Origin: Prevotellaceae bacterium
GTDB taxonomy: Bacteria; Bacteroidota; Bacteroidia; Bacteroidales; UBA932
Reading direction: 5' to 3'
NCBI GenBank assembly: GCA_031285695.1
Contig: JAITVR010000024.1
Location: 1 to 8,517 of the forward strand
DNA: 8,517 nt
In this document: positions 1 through 5,448 of the stretch, piece after piece
Layout of the letters: every line of letters begins with the position of its first letter
Position numbering within the stretch: the first letter of the stretch is position 1
The notes under the pieces: generated by a model
What the model was told of the DNA's origin: nothing
What the model saw: the letters and a program-made list of their open reading frames with translations, nothing else
Databases searched by the model: none
Program-made: the position numbers and the translations under genes

Positions 1-64
1 AAAAAAAACATCTACGGAAGACAAATATTTTTGGCTGATTTTAATTTTTTAAAACTAAAATAGC

Positions 65-72
65 TACCTTTG
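65..72 (+). promoter_or_regulatory. Bacteroidetes -7 promoter element for ilvC
   Basis: TACCTTTG matches the Bacteroidetes -7 consensus TAnnTTTG, and the same octamer recurs ahead of rpsF. It ends 33 bases before the ilvC ATG, so the predicted transcript starts near base 78 with a leader of about 28 bases. I see no clear TTG at the expected 19-21 base spacing; that stretch is an A/T tract. The in-frame TTG at 70 lies inside this box, so it is unlikely to be the translation start. Confidence 0.7.
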
Positions 73-105
73 CACCTCAGAATTTTTTACTTAAAATTAG
101 TAACA

Positions 106-1155
106 ATGGCAAAAATCAACTTTGGTGGCGTGGTAGAAGATGTAGTTACCCGCGAAGAATTCACCATGGAAAAAGCACGTGAAGTGCTTAAAAATGAAAC
201 GATTGCAATTATAGGTTATGGCGTGCAAGGTCCGGGTCAATCGCTCAACCTGCGCGACAATGGTTTCAATGTAATCATTGGTCAGCGCAAGGGTGGCAAG
301 AGCTGGGACAAGGCTGTAGCCGATGGCTGGGTGCCTGGTCAAACGCTTTTCGAAATTGAAGAAGCGGCGCAAAAAGGCACCATTATTCAGTACCTGCTTT
401 CCGACGCCGGACAAATTGAGGCGTGGCCTAAGCTGAAACCCTACCTTACGGCAGGCAAGGCGCTGTACTTCTCGCACGGCTTTGGCGCTACCTACAACGA
501 CCAAACGGGCATTGTTCCTCCCAAAGATATTGACGTAATTTTGGTTGCGCCAAAGGGTTCGGGCACCTCGCTCCGCCGCCTTTTTGTAGCAGGAAAGGGC
601 TTGAACTCAAGTTTCGCCATTTTCCAAGATGCTACCGGCAAGGCGCGCGAAAAGTGCATTGCACTTGGCATTGGCGTTGGTTCGGGCTACCTTTTTGAAA
701 CCGACTTTAAGAAGGAAGTTTACTCCGACCTTACCGGCGAGCGCGGCACGCTTATGGGCTGCATTCAAGGCGTTTTTCAAGCGCAATACGAAGTGCTGCG
801 CAAAAACGGCCACTCGCCCAGCGAAGCATTCAACGAAACTGTTGAAGAGCTTACGCAAAGCCTTATGCCGCTCGTTGCCGAAAACGGCATGGACTGGATG
901 TACGCCAACTGCTCCACCACCGCACAGCGCGGCGCGTTGGATTGGAGGCACAAGTTCTACGCCGCAACGCTTCCCGTATTTGAGGAGTTGTACAAGAGCG
1001 TAGCTACCGGCGCTGAAGCCAAGCGCACCATTGATACCTGCAGCAAGCCCGACTACCGCGAAAAGTTGAACGCCGAGTTGAAGGAACTTCGCGAAAGCGA
1101 AATGTGGCAGGCCGGCGCAGCAGTGCGCAAGCTTCGCCCCGAAAACAGCAAGTAA
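106..1155 (+). CDS. ilvC: Ketol-acid reductoisomerase (class I, NADP+)
   Basis: IlvC converts 2-acetolactate or 2-aceto-2-hydroxybutyrate to the dihydroxy acids of valine, isoleucine and leucine synthesis, using NADPH and two Mg2+ ions in the cytoplasm. The 349-residue product has an N-terminal Rossmann domain with GYGVQGPGQS (residues 38-46) and a phosphate-binding loop RKGGKSW (61-67). The catalytic motifs SHGFG (123-127) and PKGSGTSLR (149-157) follow. The all-helical C-terminal domain carries metal and substrate residues D208, E212 (DLTGERG), E244, E248 and a serine near 270; the D208-to-E244 spacing of 36 matches the family. I chose the ATG at 106 because the open frame's earlier TTG at 70 lies in the promoter. 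No ilvD, ilvB or ilvN is adjacent, so the gene looks like a single transcription unit with its own terminator. The identification is secure. Confidence 0.97.
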   Translation: MAKINFGGVVEDVVTREEFTMEKAREVLKNETIAIIGYGVQGPGQSLNLRDNGFNVIIGQRKGGKSWDKAVADGWVPGQTLFEIEEAAQKGTIIQYLLSDAGQIEAWPKLKPYLTAGKALYFSHGFGATYNDQTGIVPPKDIDVILVAPKGSGTSLRRLFVAGKGLNSSFAIFQDATGKAREKCIALGIGVGSGYLFETDFKKEVYSDLTGERGTLMGCIQGVFQAQYEVLRKNGHSPSEAFNETVEELTQSLMPLVAENGMDWMYANCSTTAQRGALDWRHKFYAATLPVFEELYKSVATGAEAKRTIDTCSKPDYREKLNAELKELRESEMWQAGAAVRKLRPENSK

Positions 1156-1175
1156 GCGTTTTTGCATAAATAAGG

Positions 1176-1212
1176 AAAAAACGGCGTTCAAAAAAATGAA
1201 CGTCGTTTTTTT
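1176..1212 (+). terminator. Intrinsic terminator after ilvC
   Basis: Bases 1181-1190 pair with 1197-1206 in a 10-bp stem containing one G-T wobble, closed by a six-A loop. Seven Ts follow (1206-1212), and five As precede the stem, so it could also stop transcription arriving from the right. It lies 25 bases past the ilvC stop codon. Confidence 0.85.
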
Positions 1213-1251
1213 GTTCAACTATTTCATATTGAGTGCATTATTTTATTATTG

Positions 1252-1293
1252 TTAACCTCTAACTACTAATCACTAATCACTAATCACTAAAAA
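1252..1293 (+). repeat. Heptameric tandem repeat (CTAATCA type) upstream of rpsF
   Basis: Six consecutive 7-base units lie in register. The central three (1266-1286) are identical CTAATCA, and the flanking units (from 1252 and to 1293) are degenerate versions keeping CTAA or TTAA. The block stops two bases before the TTG of the rpsF promoter. Unlike most other repeat blocks in this window it is not obviously self-complementary. Its function is unknown. Confidence 0.85.
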
Positions 1294-1295
1294 GT

Positions 1296-1325
1296 TTGTA
1301 AATTCAACAAAAATGCCTACCTTTG
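1296..1325 (+). promoter_or_regulatory. Promoter of the rpsF-rpsR-rplI operon
   Basis: TTG at 1296-1298, a spacer of exactly 19 bases, then TACCTTTG at 1318-1325. This is a full match to the Bacteroidetes -33/-7 promoter (TTG, N19, TAnnTTTG) read by the housekeeping sigma factor of that phylum. Transcription should start near 1331, giving an AT-rich leader of about 35 bases. Confidence 0.88.
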
Positions 1326-1365
1326 CAGGCTCAAAAAATATTTTTTATTAACCAAATTCATTTTT

Positions 1366-1710
1366 ATGAATCATTACGAAACCGTTTTCATTCTAACTCC
1401 CGTTTTATCTGATGTTCAGGTAAAGGAAGCGGTTGACAAGTTCCGCGGTATTATTGCCGACGGAGGTGGACAAATTGTTCACGAAGAAGATTGGGGCTTA
1501 AAGAAATTGGCCTACCCCATTCAGAAAAAGTCAACTGCATTTTACGCCATGATGGAGTTTAAGGCCGAAGGTCAAGTTATCGAAAAGTTGGAAACCGAAT
1601 TCCGCCGCGACGAGCGCATTATTCGCTTCCTTACCTTTAAGCTCGATAAGGACGCAGCAGAGTACGCAGAAAGGCGTAAGGATAAGTTAAACAACAAGAA
1701 GGAGGCATAA
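1366..1710 (+). CDS. rpsF: 30S ribosomal protein bS6
   Basis: bS6 binds the platform of the 30S subunit as a heterodimer with bS18. The 114-residue product begins [10 protein letters not shown], the conserved first strand of the S6 fold, and contains the typical [11 protein letters not shown] segment (about residues 43-53). It ends in a short basic/acidic tail. The length is normal for the family. It is the first gene of a three-gene operon with rpsR and rplI, the arrangement found in most bacteria. The ATG lies about 35 bases after the predicted transcript start with no Shine-Dalgarno sequence, as is common in Bacteroidota. The last codons (Lys-Glu-Ala) encode the ribosome binding site of rpsR. 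A weak AT-only hairpin (1356-1361 with 1366-1371) includes the start codon. Confidence 0.97.
   Translation: MNHYETVFILTPVLSDVQVKEAVDKFRGIIADGGGQIVHEEDWGLKKLAYPIQKKSTAFYAMMEFKAEGQVIEKLETEFRRDERIIRFLTFKLDKDAAEYAERRKDKLNNKKEA
1699..1705 (+). promoter_or_regulatory. Perfect Shine-Dalgarno sequence for rpsR
   Basis: AAGGAGG lies seven bases before the rpsR ATG, inside the last codons of rpsF. Full-length Shine-Dalgarno sequences are rare in Bacteroidota, whose ribosomes hide the 16S rRNA tail, and I see no comparable one at the other starts here. It may allow rpsR translation to respond to how accessible that tail is. Confidence 0.75.
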
Positions 1711-1712
1711 TA

Positions 1713-1991
1713 ATGGCATACAACAACGCTAATAACAATGAAGTTCGCTACCTCAATCCTGTTGCGGTTGAGGTAAAAAAGAAAAAATACTGCCGCTTTA
1801 AAAAGGCTGGCATTAAGTACATTGACTACAAGGACCCCGAGTTTTTGAAGCGCTTTTTGAACGAGCAGGGCAGAATTCTTCCCCGCCGCTTGACGGGTAC
1901 TTCGCTCAAGTTTCAGCGCAAGGTGTCGCAAGCCGTAAAGCGCGCGCGCCACTTGGCTTTGCTACCTTATGTAGCCGATTTGATGAAATAA
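1713..1991 (+). CDS. rpsR: 30S ribosomal protein bS18
   Basis: bS18 pairs with bS6 on the 30S platform near the 3' end of 16S rRNA. The 92-residue product has a lineage-variable N-terminus rich in Asn, then the family core: [19 protein letters not shown] (about residues 22-40), [17 protein letters not shown] and the basic C-terminal helix [19 protein letters not shown]. The start lies only two bases after the rpsF stop, behind a perfect AAGGAGG, implying translational coupling. In the published Bacteroidetes ribosome structure bS18, bS6 and bS21 form the pocket that holds the anti-Shine-Dalgarno sequence, which makes this binding site notable. A block of 7-base repeats fills the gap to rplI. 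Confidence 0.97.
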   Translation: MAYNNANNNEVRYLNPVAVEVKKKKYCRFKKAGIKYIDYKDPEFLKRFLNEQGRILPRRLTGTSLKFQRKVSQAVKRARHLALLPYVADLMK

Positions 1992-1995
1992 ATTA

Positions 1996-2058
1996 TTAAT
2001 GGTAAATTATTAATGGTTAATGATTAACAATTAACAATTGATAATTAATAATTACATG
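1996..2058 (+). repeat. Heptameric repeat block (TTAAnnn) between rpsR and rplI
   Basis: Nine consecutive 7-base units run from 1996 to 2058, nearly all beginning TTA; examples are TTAATGG (1996 and 2010) and TTAACAA (2024 and 2031). The block starts five bases after the rpsR stop and ends two bases before the rplI ATG, so it almost exactly fills the gap. It is partly self-complementary: AATTATTAAT (1991-2000 and 2005-2014) is the reverse complement of 2044-2053. It sits inside the operon, so it is presumably transcribed. Its function is unknown. Confidence 0.85.
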
Positions 2059-2060
2059 TT

Positions 2061-2507
2061 ATGGAAGTAATCTTGAAGCAAGATGTTGCTAAGTTAGGCA
2101 GCAAAGACGATATTGTAAAGGTAAAAAACGGCTACGCCAACAACTTTTTGGTGCCGCAGGGTTTGGCCACTTTGGCCACCGAAAGCGCTAAAAAAGTGCA
2201 CGCCGAAAATCAGCGCCAGCGCGCGCATAAGCTTGCCAAAATTAAGGCTGATGCCGAAGCATTGGCTGCAAAAATGCAGGGCTTGAGCCTAAGCATTGGC
2301 ACAAAGGCAAGCAGCACGGGCAAAATTTTTGGCTCAATCAACACCATTCAGCTGGCCGAAGTGCTTAACGCCAAGGGCTACGAAATTGACCGCAAGCAAA
2401 TTACCATTGCCGATGAGCAAATTAAGGAGCTGGGTAAGTACAGCGCCGAGGTAAAATTGCACCGCGATGTAAAGGTGAAAGTTGACTTTGAAGTGGTAGA
2501 AGAATAG
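2061..2507 (+). CDS. rplI: 50S ribosomal protein bL9
   Basis: bL9 binds 23S rRNA near the base of the L1 stalk. It consists of two globular domains joined by a long helix and affects reading-frame maintenance. The 148-residue product opens with MEVILKQDVAKLGSKDDIVKVK, split here only as the family's first hairpin strands, followed by the signature GYANNFLVPQGLA (residues 24-36). A charged Ala/Lys helix spans about 41-75 and the C-terminal domain includes TGKIFGSI (about 86-93). The family normally has an Arg where this protein has the first Asn of NN, a mild variation. The start follows directly after the 7-base repeat block. A tandem stop (TAG TAA) is followed by a strong terminator, closing the operon. 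Confidence 0.97.
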   Translation: MEVILKQDVAKLGSKDDIVKVKNGYANNFLVPQGLATLATESAKKVHAENQRQRAHKLAKIKADAEALAAKMQGLSLSIGTKASSTGKIFGSINTIQLAEVLNAKGYEIDRKQITIADEQIKELGKYSAEVKLHRDVKVKVDFEVVEE

Positions 2508-2523
2508 TAATTCTACTTTTTTG

Positions 2524-2564
2524 AAAAAAGAAACCGCCGCAGAAATTTTCTGCGGCGGTTTTTT
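2524..2564 (+). terminator. Strong bidirectional terminator between rplI and the DUF5606 gene
   Basis: Bases 2531-2545 are perfectly complementary to 2547-2561 with a CCGCCGCAG core, in practice a stem of 12-13 bp with a small A/T loop. On the plus strand six Ts follow (2559-2564). On the minus strand the stem is followed by C and six Ts (2530-2524). It therefore fits both the end of rplI and the end of the converging minus-strand gene. Confidence 0.92.
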
Positions 2565-2581
2565 CTTTTTGTAATTCCGAC

Positions 2582-2637
2582 TTCAAATTCCAAATTACGC
2601 AGTAAAAATTTGGAATTTGAAATCTGAATTTTGAAAT
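2582..2637 (-). repeat. Self-complementary heptameric repeat block after the DUF5606 gene
   Basis: Eight 7-base units run from 2582 to 2637 and abut the minus-strand stop codon at 2638. Examples are TTCAAAT, TCCAAAT, TTGGAAT and TTGAAAT (twice). The two halves are inverted: 2582-2596 is a perfect 15-bp reverse complement of 2607-2621 with a 10-base loop. It would form a hairpin in the 3' end of the DUF5606 transcript just before the real terminator. It has no T-run of its own and is not a classical terminator. Confidence 0.85.
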
Positions 2638-3225
2638 TTATTGCGCCTTGCGTGGTGCGTTTACCTTTCCTGCTGAGCCTGCGGCTTTGCTCGAAGCTTG
2701 CTTCTGCACAGGTTTAGCGGTAGCCTTTGGCGCTTTTGGTGCAGTTGCTTTTTTGGCGGCAGCCTTTTTGGGTGCAGCAGCCTCGTCAGCAACTTCTGCC
2801 ACTTTTTCTTCGGCAACAACTTCTTCTTCTACCTTTACATCGAAGTCCAAAATATTATTTTGCTGAAGAATATTGTACCACGCTATAATCTTTTTTATGT
2901 CCGACATGTACACGCGCTCGCGGTCGTAGTTGGGAAGAATTTCGGCAAAATATTTCTTCAACTCTTCGTCCTTAAGCTGCTTGGGGTTAACGGCTTGCTG
3001 GGCGTCGTGCTTGTCCTTCATGGCCTGCAGCAGGCGGTGCAAAGGCACGTCCTCGCCATCGGTAAACACGGCAATATCGCCCATGCTGCTAACCTTGGCG
3101 GTGGCGGGTATGTTGGTGCGCTTTTGGTCCACCAGCGACTCGACAATGATGCCGCTGCGCCCCTGCGAAACAAACTTGTACAGGCCGGGGTAGCCCGCTA
3201 CGGCCATAATTTCTTGTAAATCCAT
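2638..3225 (-). CDS. DUF5606 family protein with acidic then Lys/Ala-rich tail
   Basis: The 195-residue product resembles the DUF5606 proteins that occur almost only in Bacteroidota and have no known function. The conserved core covers about residues 1-129: an opening with GYPGLYKFVSQGRSGIIVES (11-30), a MGDIAVFTDGEDVPL segment (48-62), and EILPNYDRERVYMSDIKKI followed by AWYNIL (115-120). There is no signal peptide or membrane segment, so it is probably cytoplasmic. After the core come an acidic stretch rich in Glu and Val (131-148) and then a tail of Lys, Ala and Pro to the end (152-194), similar in composition to histone H1 tails. That tail could bind nucleic acid, which is only an inference. 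It is the last gene of the minus-strand cluster, 57 bases after coaD, with a -7 box in that gap suggesting it can be transcribed alone. Confidence 0.88.
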   Translation of the reverse strand: MDLQEIMAVAGYPGLYKFVSQGRSGIIVESLVDQKRTNIPATAKVSSMGDIAVFTDGEDVPLHRLLQAMKDKHDAQQAVNPKQLKDEELKKYFAEILPNYDRERVYMSDIKKIIAWYNILQQNNILDFDVKVEEEVVAEEKVAEVADEAAAPKKAAAKKATAPKAPKATAKPVQKQASSKAAGSAGKVNAPRKAQ

Positions 3226-3254
3226 GTTGTGCTTTTTAATTGTTTTCTTTTGTG

Positions 3255-3262
3255 CAAAAGTA
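3255..3262 (-). promoter_or_regulatory. -7 promoter element for the DUF5606 gene
   Basis: Read on the minus strand this is TACTTTTG, matching TAnnTTTG, ending 29 bases before the ATG at 3225. No TTG is present at the usual 19-base spacing, so the -33 part is missing or weak. It lies in the 57-base gap after coaD, the only longer gap in the window without a short-unit repeat. Confidence 0.55.
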
Positions 3263-3282
3263 GGAAAAAAAACGCAACTACG

Positions 3283-3741
3283 CTACTTTTTGGGTAAAAA
3301 CTCTGCTGCGCTGCCGCCGTTGCGCAGCACATCGCGAATGATGGTGGAGCTCACAAACGCCAGCTCGGGCGCGGCGAGCAGCAGCACGGTATCCACTGTG
3401 GGAAGCATGGTTTTGTTGGCCTGCGCTATGGCAAATTCCAGCTCAAAATCGGCGGCGTTGCGCACGCCGCGCACAAGGTGTGTTGCGCCAACTTTACGAC
3501 AAAAATCGACGGTTAACCCTTCGTATATTTCTACCGAAATGCGTGGCTCGTTGGTAAATAAATTTTCGATATTTGCCTTGCGCTCGGCAGGTGTTTGCAT
3601 GCCTTTTTTATCCTGATTTACGCCCACGGCAATAATCAGCCTGTCGAACATTTTTAGCGCACGCTGCGCAATGTCAAAATGCCCTGCGGAAAAAGGGTCG
3701 AAGCTGCCTGCAAAAACGGCGAGAGATTTACTATTTACCAT
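3283..3741 (-). CDS. coaD: Phosphopantetheine adenylyltransferase
   Basis: CoaD transfers AMP from ATP to 4'-phosphopantetheine, giving dephospho-CoA, the penultimate step of coenzyme A synthesis in the cytoplasm. The 152-residue product is close to the usual ~160. It begins with the nucleotidyltransferase signature AVFAGSFDPFSAGHFDI (residues 8-24). The ATP-binding motif, normally (T/H)xGH, reads SAGH (18-21), a conservative Thr-to-Ser change. Further hallmarks are LVRGVRNAADFELE (89-102) and FVSSTIIRDV (129-138), matching the conserved RG-R and SST-R motifs. It lies 72 bases downstream of ung on the same strand. That gap is filled by an inverted repeat of 7-base units that starts directly at the coaD start codon. 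No separate promoter is visible, so it probably shares the ung/gldF transcript. Confidence 0.96.
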   Translation of the reverse strand: MVNSKSLAVFAGSFDPFSAGHFDIAQRALKMFDRLIIAVGVNQDKKGMQTPAERKANIENLFTNEPRISVEIYEGLTVDFCRKVGATHLVRGVRNAADFELEFAIAQANKTMLPTVDTVLLLAAPELAFVSSTIIRDVLRNGGSAAEFLPKK

Positions 3742-3813
3742 TTACAATTTTTGATTTTCGATGTGCGACATGCGAAAAGTCGCACATCACGTGTCGCATA
3801 TCTATTTTCTAAT
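3742..3813 (-). repeat. Dyad of heptameric repeats between ung and coaD
   Basis: The whole gap is made of 7-base units in two inverted halves. The left half (3741-3775) has five units ending in GA or AA, among them TGTGCGA and CATGCGA. A four-base centre AAAG (3776-3779) follows. The right half (3780-3814) has five units beginning TC, among them TCGCACA and TCGCATA. Bases 3760-3769 pair perfectly with 3779-3788 across a nine-base loop. The block touches the start codon of coaD and the stop codon of ung. In RNA it would form a hairpin before coaD; no U-run follows, so termination is not indicated. Confidence 0.85.
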
Positions 3814-4482
3814 TTACAGCGTCCAATCTATTGGTTCCAAACCTTGTTTTTGCAGTAGCGCGTTGGTTTTTGAAAAATGCTTGCAGCCGCTGAATGCGCC
3901 GCGCGCCAATGGCGATGGGTGCGCAGCTTCGAGCACAAAATGTTTTTCGGTGTTTATCAGCTCGCGCTTGGCGCGGGCAAAGTTACCCCAAAGCAGAAAA
4001 ACTACGCCCGTTTTTTCGTCCGAAACTTTGCGAATAACGGCATCGGTAAAAGTTTGCCAGCCAATGCCGCTGTGCGATGCGGGCGTGTTGGCGCGAACGG
4101 TGAGTATGGCGTTGAGCAGAAAAACTCCCTGCTCAGCCCAACGCTCGAGGTTGCCGTGGTTGGGCGGCGCAATGCCCAAATCGGTTTCAATTTCTTTGAA
4201 AATATTGACGAGCGAGGGAGGCGCCTTTACGCCGTGCGGCACGGAAAAGCACAGGCCCTGCGCTTGCCCGAGGCCGTGGTAGGGGTCTTGCCCAAGAATG
4301 ACAACTTTTACCTTGTCAAAAGGCGTTTTTTCAAAGGCGTTGAAAATTAATTTTCCCGGAGGATAGACCGTGTGCCCCGAGGCAATTTCGTTTTTTACGT
4401 AAGCGGTGGCATCGGCAAAGTAGGGCTTGTCAAATTCTTCCTGCAGCGCGGCTTTCCACGAGGGTTCAATTTTTACATCCAT
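3814..4482 (-). CDS. ung: Uracil-DNA glycosylase, family 1
   Basis: Ung removes uracil from DNA, the first step of base excision repair after cytosine deamination or dUMP incorporation. The 222-residue product has normal length and all family-1 motifs. The water-activating loop is GQDPYHG (64-70), with catalytic Asp66. GVFLLNAILTVR (119-130) contains the uracil-reading Asn124. HSGIGWQTFTD (137-147) is present, as is the FLLWG strand (162-166). The Leu-intercalation loop HPSPLA (188-193) carries catalytic His188. The start is the ATG at 4482. The gene lies 80 bases downstream of gldF and upstream of coaD on the same strand, with repeat blocks filling both gaps. No own promoter is seen. The functional call is very safe. 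Confidence 0.97.
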   Translation of the reverse strand: MDVKIEPSWKAALQEEFDKPYFADATAYVKNEIASGHTVYPPGKLIFNAFEKTPFDKVKVVILGQDPYHGLGQAQGLCFSVPHGVKAPPSLVNIFKEIETDLGIAPPNHGNLERWAEQGVFLLNAILTVRANTPASHSGIGWQTFTDAVIRKVSDEKTGVVFLLWGNFARAKRELINTEKHFVLEAAHPSPLARGAFSGCKHFSKTNALLQKQGLEPIDWTL

Positions 4483-4490
4483 GATTTTTT

Positions 4491-4553
4491 AGTTTACGAG
4501 TTTAAAAGTTTACGAGTTAACGAATTTTGTAAACTTGTTAACTGTAAACTTGT
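4491..4553 (-). repeat. Self-complementary octameric repeat between gldF and ung
   Basis: On the plus strand four direct 8-base units (AGTTTACG at 4491 and 4507, with variants at 4499 and 4515) run into units of the opposite sense (AAACTTGT at 4531 and 4546). Bases 4506-4521 are complementary to 4537-4551 apart from one extra base, giving a stem of 15 pairs with a one-base bulge. It sits in the gldF-ung gap, eight bases upstream of the ung start. The unit is 8 rather than the 7 seen elsewhere. Confidence 0.82.
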
Positions 4554-4562
4554 ACACCAATT

Positions 4563-5294
4563 TTACCACGTTCGTGCTCGCAGCTTAAGCCTTGCGGCGG
4601 CAATGAAAACGGCCATTACGCCGGCAAAGTAAACCACATCGCGCAGCTCCACCACGCCGCGGCTGATGGATTTGTAGTGCTCGTTGATGCCGATGTTGGC
4701 AATGAGGCTATTTATATTTTTCAGAAAAGGCAGCGCGGCCAAACCGTCGAAACCAATGTACAGAAAAAAGCAGAGCGCAGCGGCAATGAGGAAGGCCACA
4801 ATTTGGCTATCGGTGAGCGCTGAGGCAAAAATGCCCACCGCCGCGTAGCACGAGGCCAGCAGCAGCAGCCCAATAAACGCGCCCCAGGTGGCGCCGCTAT
4901 CAACGTTGCCAACGGGATTTCCTAAAACAGAAACGGTGAAAAAGTACAGCAGCGTGGGCAGCAGCGCAAGCGCAATAACGGCTACGGCCGCCAAAAATTT
5001 GCCGAGCACCAAGCGTAAATCGGTAATGGGGCGGGTGAGGAGCATTTCCATGGTGCCGGTTTTTTTTTCCTCGGCAAAGCTGCGCATGGTAATGGCGGGC
5101 ACGAGAAAAAGAAAGGCCCAGGGGGCAATGTAGAACAGCCCGTTGATGTTGGCGTGGCCGGCGCTGAGCACGTTGAAATCGTTTGGCGAAAGCCACAGAA
5201 ACCAGCTGCACAGCAGCAAAAATACGCCCACGGCAATGTAGCCGGTAAGCGACGAAAAGAAGGAAGTCAGCTCTTTTTTAAGGATATATAACAT
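4563..5294 (-). CDS. gldF: GldF-type ABC transporter permease (gliding motility-associated)
   Basis: GldF is the membrane permease of the GldA-GldF-GldG ABC transporter, described in gliding Bacteroidota; the substrate is unknown. The 243-residue product is full length for the family. It has about six hydrophobic segments: roughly 17-35, 53-70, 98-121, 136-158, 165-181 and 221-236. Family hallmarks include WLSPNDFNVL (34-43), ITMRSFAEEKKTGTMEMLLTRP (68-89, the conserved cytoplasmic loop of these permeases), LGKFLAA, GNVDSGATWG (129-138), and SALTDSQIVAF (158-168). It is the first gene of the minus-strand cluster and diverges from mtgA. gldG normally follows gldF directly, but here ung follows after 80 bases, so the partner must be elsewhere or absent. 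A -7 box lies 22 bases before the start. Related ABC-2 permeases outside gliding systems are possible, but the motifs favour GldF. Confidence 0.9.
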   Translation of the reverse strand: MLYILKKELTSFFSSLTGYIAVGVFLLLCSWFLWLSPNDFNVLSAGHANINGLFYIAPWAFLFLVPAITMRSFAEEKKTGTMEMLLTRPITDLRLVLGKFLAAVAVIALALLPTLLYFFTVSVLGNPVGNVDSGATWGAFIGLLLLASCYAAVGIFASALTDSQIVAFLIAAALCFFLYIGFDGLAALPFLKNINSLIANIGINEHYKSISRGVVELRDVVYFAGVMAVFIAAARLKLRARTW

Positions 5295-5316
5295 GCGTAG
5301 CGTTTTTCTTTGAATG

Positions 5317-5324
5317 CAAAGTTA
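5317..5324 (-). promoter_or_regulatory. -7 promoter element for gldF
   Basis: On the minus strand this reads TAACTTTG (TAnnTTTG), 22 bases before the gldF ATG. I find no TTG at 19-21 bases upstream. It would drive the gldF-ung-coaD cluster with a very short leader. Confidence 0.5.
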
Positions 5325-5346
5325 GGGAAAAGTAGCGGAAATACGC

Positions 5347-5354
5347 TAAATTTG
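5347..5354 (+). promoter_or_regulatory. -7 promoter element for mtgA
   Basis: TAAATTTG matches TAnnTTTG and lies 23 bases from the divergent gldF box. The -33 part is not recognisable. Transcription would begin near 5360, placing the whole repeat block at 5356-5437 in the mtgA leader. Confidence 0.5.
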
Positions 5355-5355
5355 C

Positions 5356-5437
5356 GGACAAAAAAGGGACAAAGGACAAAAAGAGCAAAGACGGAAAGAT
5401 TTTTAGCCGTCTTTGCTCCTTAAATCTTGTCGTCCTT
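5356..5437 (+). repeat. Heptameric repeat and 12-bp hairpin upstream of mtgA
   Basis: GGACAAA occurs three times (5356, 5367, 5374), the last two in tandem. Then 5383-5394 (GAGCAAAGACGG) is perfectly complementary to 5407-5418 with a 12-base loop. An outer pair, AAGGAC (5372-5377) with GTCCTT (5432-5437), encloses it. On the minus strand the 12-bp stem is followed by five Ts, so it could work as a weak terminator of leftward transcription. On the plus strand there is no T-run. Confidence 0.75.
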
Positions 5438-5448
5438 ATTCGGGAAAA

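Noticed and set aside
70..105. TTG start adding 12 residues to IlvC
   Set aside because: The TTG overlaps the -7 promoter box, and the ATG at 106 gives the normal N-terminus.
607..1218. 203-codon minus-strand open frame over ilvC
   Set aside because: Shadow of the conserved ilvC gene; it also runs through the ilvC terminator.
1996..2058. CRISPR or binding-site array in the rpsR-rplI gap
   Set aside because: Units are only 7 bases with no spacers, and the sequence is low-complexity A/T.
2582..2621. Second terminator after the DUF5606 gene
   Set aside because: The 15-bp stem is A/T-rich and has no T-run; the hairpin at 2531-2561 fits much better.
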